Below, in pieces: positions 61,801-64,000 of a stretch of 64,000 bases of DNA. The notes beneath the pieces were generated by a model that saw only the letters and a list, made by a program, of their open reading frames with translations, searched no databases and was not told where the DNA came from. Both the position numbers and the translations under genes were made by a program. The first letter of the stretch is position 1; each line of letters begins with the position of its first letter. This DNA comes from Syngnathus acus (taxonomy: Eukaryota > Chordata > Actinopteri > Syngnathiformes > Syngnathidae), in the NCBI RefSeq assembly GCF_901709675.1, contig NC_051097.1, forward strand, positions 5,263,039 through 5,327,038. Direction: 5' to 3'.

Positions 61801-63590
61801 TGTGTGACGCATGTCTGTCATCTCATATCTAAGTGATGGATACGGGTACAATTTTTGTGTATGGGAATAAGATAAGATGAGTAACCTGTTCACTTTTCAC
61901 CGGCCCGTAACTGTCACAGCGCTGGCACCTGGATTATATTTATTTGACTTTTCACTTGACTATTTTATGAGCACCTCACCCACAGAACGGTGAAGAGATG
62001 GGGTGAAAGCGATAAAAGTGCAGTGGAGATCCCTGTGGGTCACTTTGGATGAGATCCAAATGAGTCCCGACATTTGAAGCAGGGTTCATTCATACGGATT
62101 TTTATCATCTTAACTGTATTTTAAAATGTGGCAGGTCCGACACTAAGGGGAAAACATGGCTGCTCTTTGGCATTCTCTGTTATAGTAGCAAAATCTGAAA
62201 TCTGTATGAGGCTGCATGGCTATCCAGATTTCTAGAAAATACTGTCACTTTTCCCAACAGAGTCAACATAACAAAAGTGAGATAATGCAAATATGCTTAT
62301 TTAGGGAACCTGCTTTGGGATCTCATGCTTAAAAAACGGTGTGGTGATAACCAGGTTTGGGAAAAAATTTCACTGCAAAAAGGCAAGATGAGACATATCT
62401 TTTAATTTGGATAGGCCTACACAAAGCGTATTAAATGATAAGAGGGCTGATAGCGGGAGTCTCATATCCAGCAAAGTTCTCTGAGGAATCAACGATCTGA
62501 CATCTGCTCCCAGATGAAGCACTTGAGGACTAATACTCGCAATGTGCCATGATATCTGAGATCACTTTAAAATAAACATTGTTTTGCTCAATACAAAAAG
62601 GGAACCGCATCCTAAGAAACAAAAACATTGAGTCTGAAGGACAGTGACGAAATCACCTGCAAGGACATAACTTCTTAATATTCCATTCAAATGTTCTATG
62701 TATCCATGGAAACAATGACATCCTGAGTGAAATTTGTATTCAGAACCTTATTTAAACGTGACAGGATTCTTTTTTTTAACAACAAACATTATAAACAACG
62801 ACAAAGACAAGTGTCACATGCTCGTTAGCGACAAGTTTTTTTTAGCTACAGTACGTAGTGACCGTTTACATATAGGCAGCAACATTCTCATATGATCTCT
62901 TTGAAAACAAAACGACAACGCCAGCAAACTTACCCCATATCCAGTTATTATTGTTACCATTACTCTTGTTGATTGTCAGTGACATTTCCAGCTTTTATGA
63001 TTCGTGGACTATAATCCGCTTGAAGGGTACTTTTATCACAGTTTGTTTACGGCATTAAGCAGGAATAACTCATAGTACTAGTCCATGGATGAGTGAGATA
63101 TGGATGACAAAAAAAAAAAAAAAACTGAAACGTGACAGGAGCAAGTGGAGCTGTGGTCAGAAAAGCAGGCGTGAAGTCAGAAAAAAGAGCAAAAGATTAT
63201 CAGATGATTTTGACCGAGTGTCAACAAGAAAAATCCTCTGTGGTCAGTTTTGGGCAAAAAGATTAGAAGGTTTAATTTTTGTTAAAGGAATTAAAACTAA
63301 GATACACTAGTGCTGTAGTTGAGTCCCCCCCAAAAAACAGAATAATTCAAAGAACTTGGTCATTTTGATACATTTTTCAAACCATCCAAACATCAAGCTT
63401 TTGCTCAAAATCATTAGTTCACCTCTTAAAAATAAATATCAGGTAATAGAAATACCCCTAAAGAACAATTTGACTTAGATGGGCGCTAAAGTAGAATTGG
63501 TTGCACTCACACCTTGAGCGATAGTAACCTTGAGTGCAACAAAACAGACTCAGTCCCTCATTAAAGAGCTGTTTCCAGTTTGAGAACCCG
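61801..63590. other. no recognised feature
   Basis: AT-rich unique DNA with A runs, for instance 63109-63123. The 73-codon lysine-rich frame at 63089-63310 follows one such run and has no motif. Confidence 0.5.
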
Positions 63591-63955
63591 ATTCTTAACA
63601 TTAAACACACACAGCACTGTAGTGTAACTTTTAAGACTGACACCCAACTTCGACGCTAAGCATCTTAGTAATTCTAGACCGCTGTCAAATCTCCCCATCA
63701 TCTTCACAATTCTTGAAAGAAATCGAGGCCCAACTGATTAATGATCATATGACCTCTTGAAATCTACTTATATTATATTTAGGGCAAATGAGACGGTCCT
63801 CACAAAAGTGGTTAATGATCTTTTAACTAGCACAGTTAACAAATACCTTACACTGCCTTTCGTATTTCATGTTAGTGTATAGGCTTGTTCTGGGTAAACT
63901 CTTATAATCCCTTTTCACACTGTACTTTGCAGATCATATCTTACGTCATCAAATT
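63591..63955 (+). pseudogene. LINE reverse-transcriptase fossil (L2/Rex1-like)
   Basis: Decayed polymerase motifs occur in the right order. ILNI...FKT near 63591-63636 corresponds to the ILNIIN...FK(T)A region. LSNSRPLSNLPIIFTILE (63664-63717) corresponds to LxNYRPISNLPFxSKILE. NETVLTKVVNDLL (63787-63825) corresponds to (S)TETALxKVxNDLL. ADHILRHQI (63929-63955) corresponds to VDHxILLxRL. Several register changes and in-frame stops show that it is long dead. It probably continues past the right edge, and the upstream boundary is unclear. The match is from family knowledge; a translated search would settle the clade. Confidence 0.85.
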
Positions 63956-64000
63956 ATTCATTGTGTGTGCAATGAGGGTAACCTCAAATTATTTTATCTT

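Noticed and set aside
1-64000. CRISPR array, operon, phage or other bacterial system
   Set aside because: No spaced direct repeats, no dense co-directional long frames and no ribosome-binding pattern; every datable element is of vertebrate type.
1-64000. Known conserved microRNA hairpins
   Set aside because: I scanned by eye for common vertebrate mature sequences and found none; a covariance or miRBase search would be needed to exclude them fully.

Overview
This window looks like a non-coding stretch of a ray-finned fish (teleost, probably percomorph) nuclear genome. The organism call rests on its mobile elements: two tRNA-derived SINEs with teleost-type bodies, decayed L2/Rex1-like LINE fragments, three copies of a short inverted-repeat element whose ends contain GACTATAAGGCGCAC, and abundant microsatellites and long A/T or G/C homopolymers. 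A pipefish or seahorse relative is possible from the SINE body, but this is from memory and weak. No bacterial, organellar or viral sequence was recognised, and no complete, identifiable protein-coding gene. Open frames are short and overlap one another on both strands, as expected by chance in AT-rich DNA.

Layout. 1-12 kb: mostly unique AT-rich DNA, with a 3'UTR-like T-rich stretch carrying two AATAAA signals (3.06-3.6 kb). 12-16 kb: a LINE 3' tail (12.9 kb) and two octamer-containing blocks that look like cis-regulatory elements. 16-24.6 kb: unique DNA with homopolymers and a degenerate repeat. 24.6-28 kb: a TIR element, a LINE reverse-transcriptase fossil and a pair of unexplained minus-strand frames next to an 11-base A run. 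28-37 kb: microsatellites, two old repeat remnants and a splice-bounded 35-bp segment with a start codon. 37.7-38.0 kb: a CpG-richer segment resembling a minus-strand first exon. 41.3-42.0 kb: two SINEs lying tail to tail. 49.7-51.9 kb: two more TIR elements, a homeodomain-site pair and a small TATA-preceded frame. 52.4-58.3 kb: one clear and one older tandem duplication. 61.5-61.8 kb: a possible terminal exon. 63.6-64.0 kb: a second LINE reverse-transcriptase fossil reaching the right edge.

Overall this resembles a gene desert or very large intron, with scattered blocks whose sequence style (POU octamers, TAATTA clusters, locally raised CpG) resembles vertebrate conserved non-coding elements. 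Conservation could not be tested, so those calls are tentative. I do not see an evident new biological system. The best leads are the splice-bounded segments at 33.08, 37.7 and 40.9 kb, the minus-strand frame pair at 27.4-28.0 kb, the small frame at 51.73 kb, and the TIR family.
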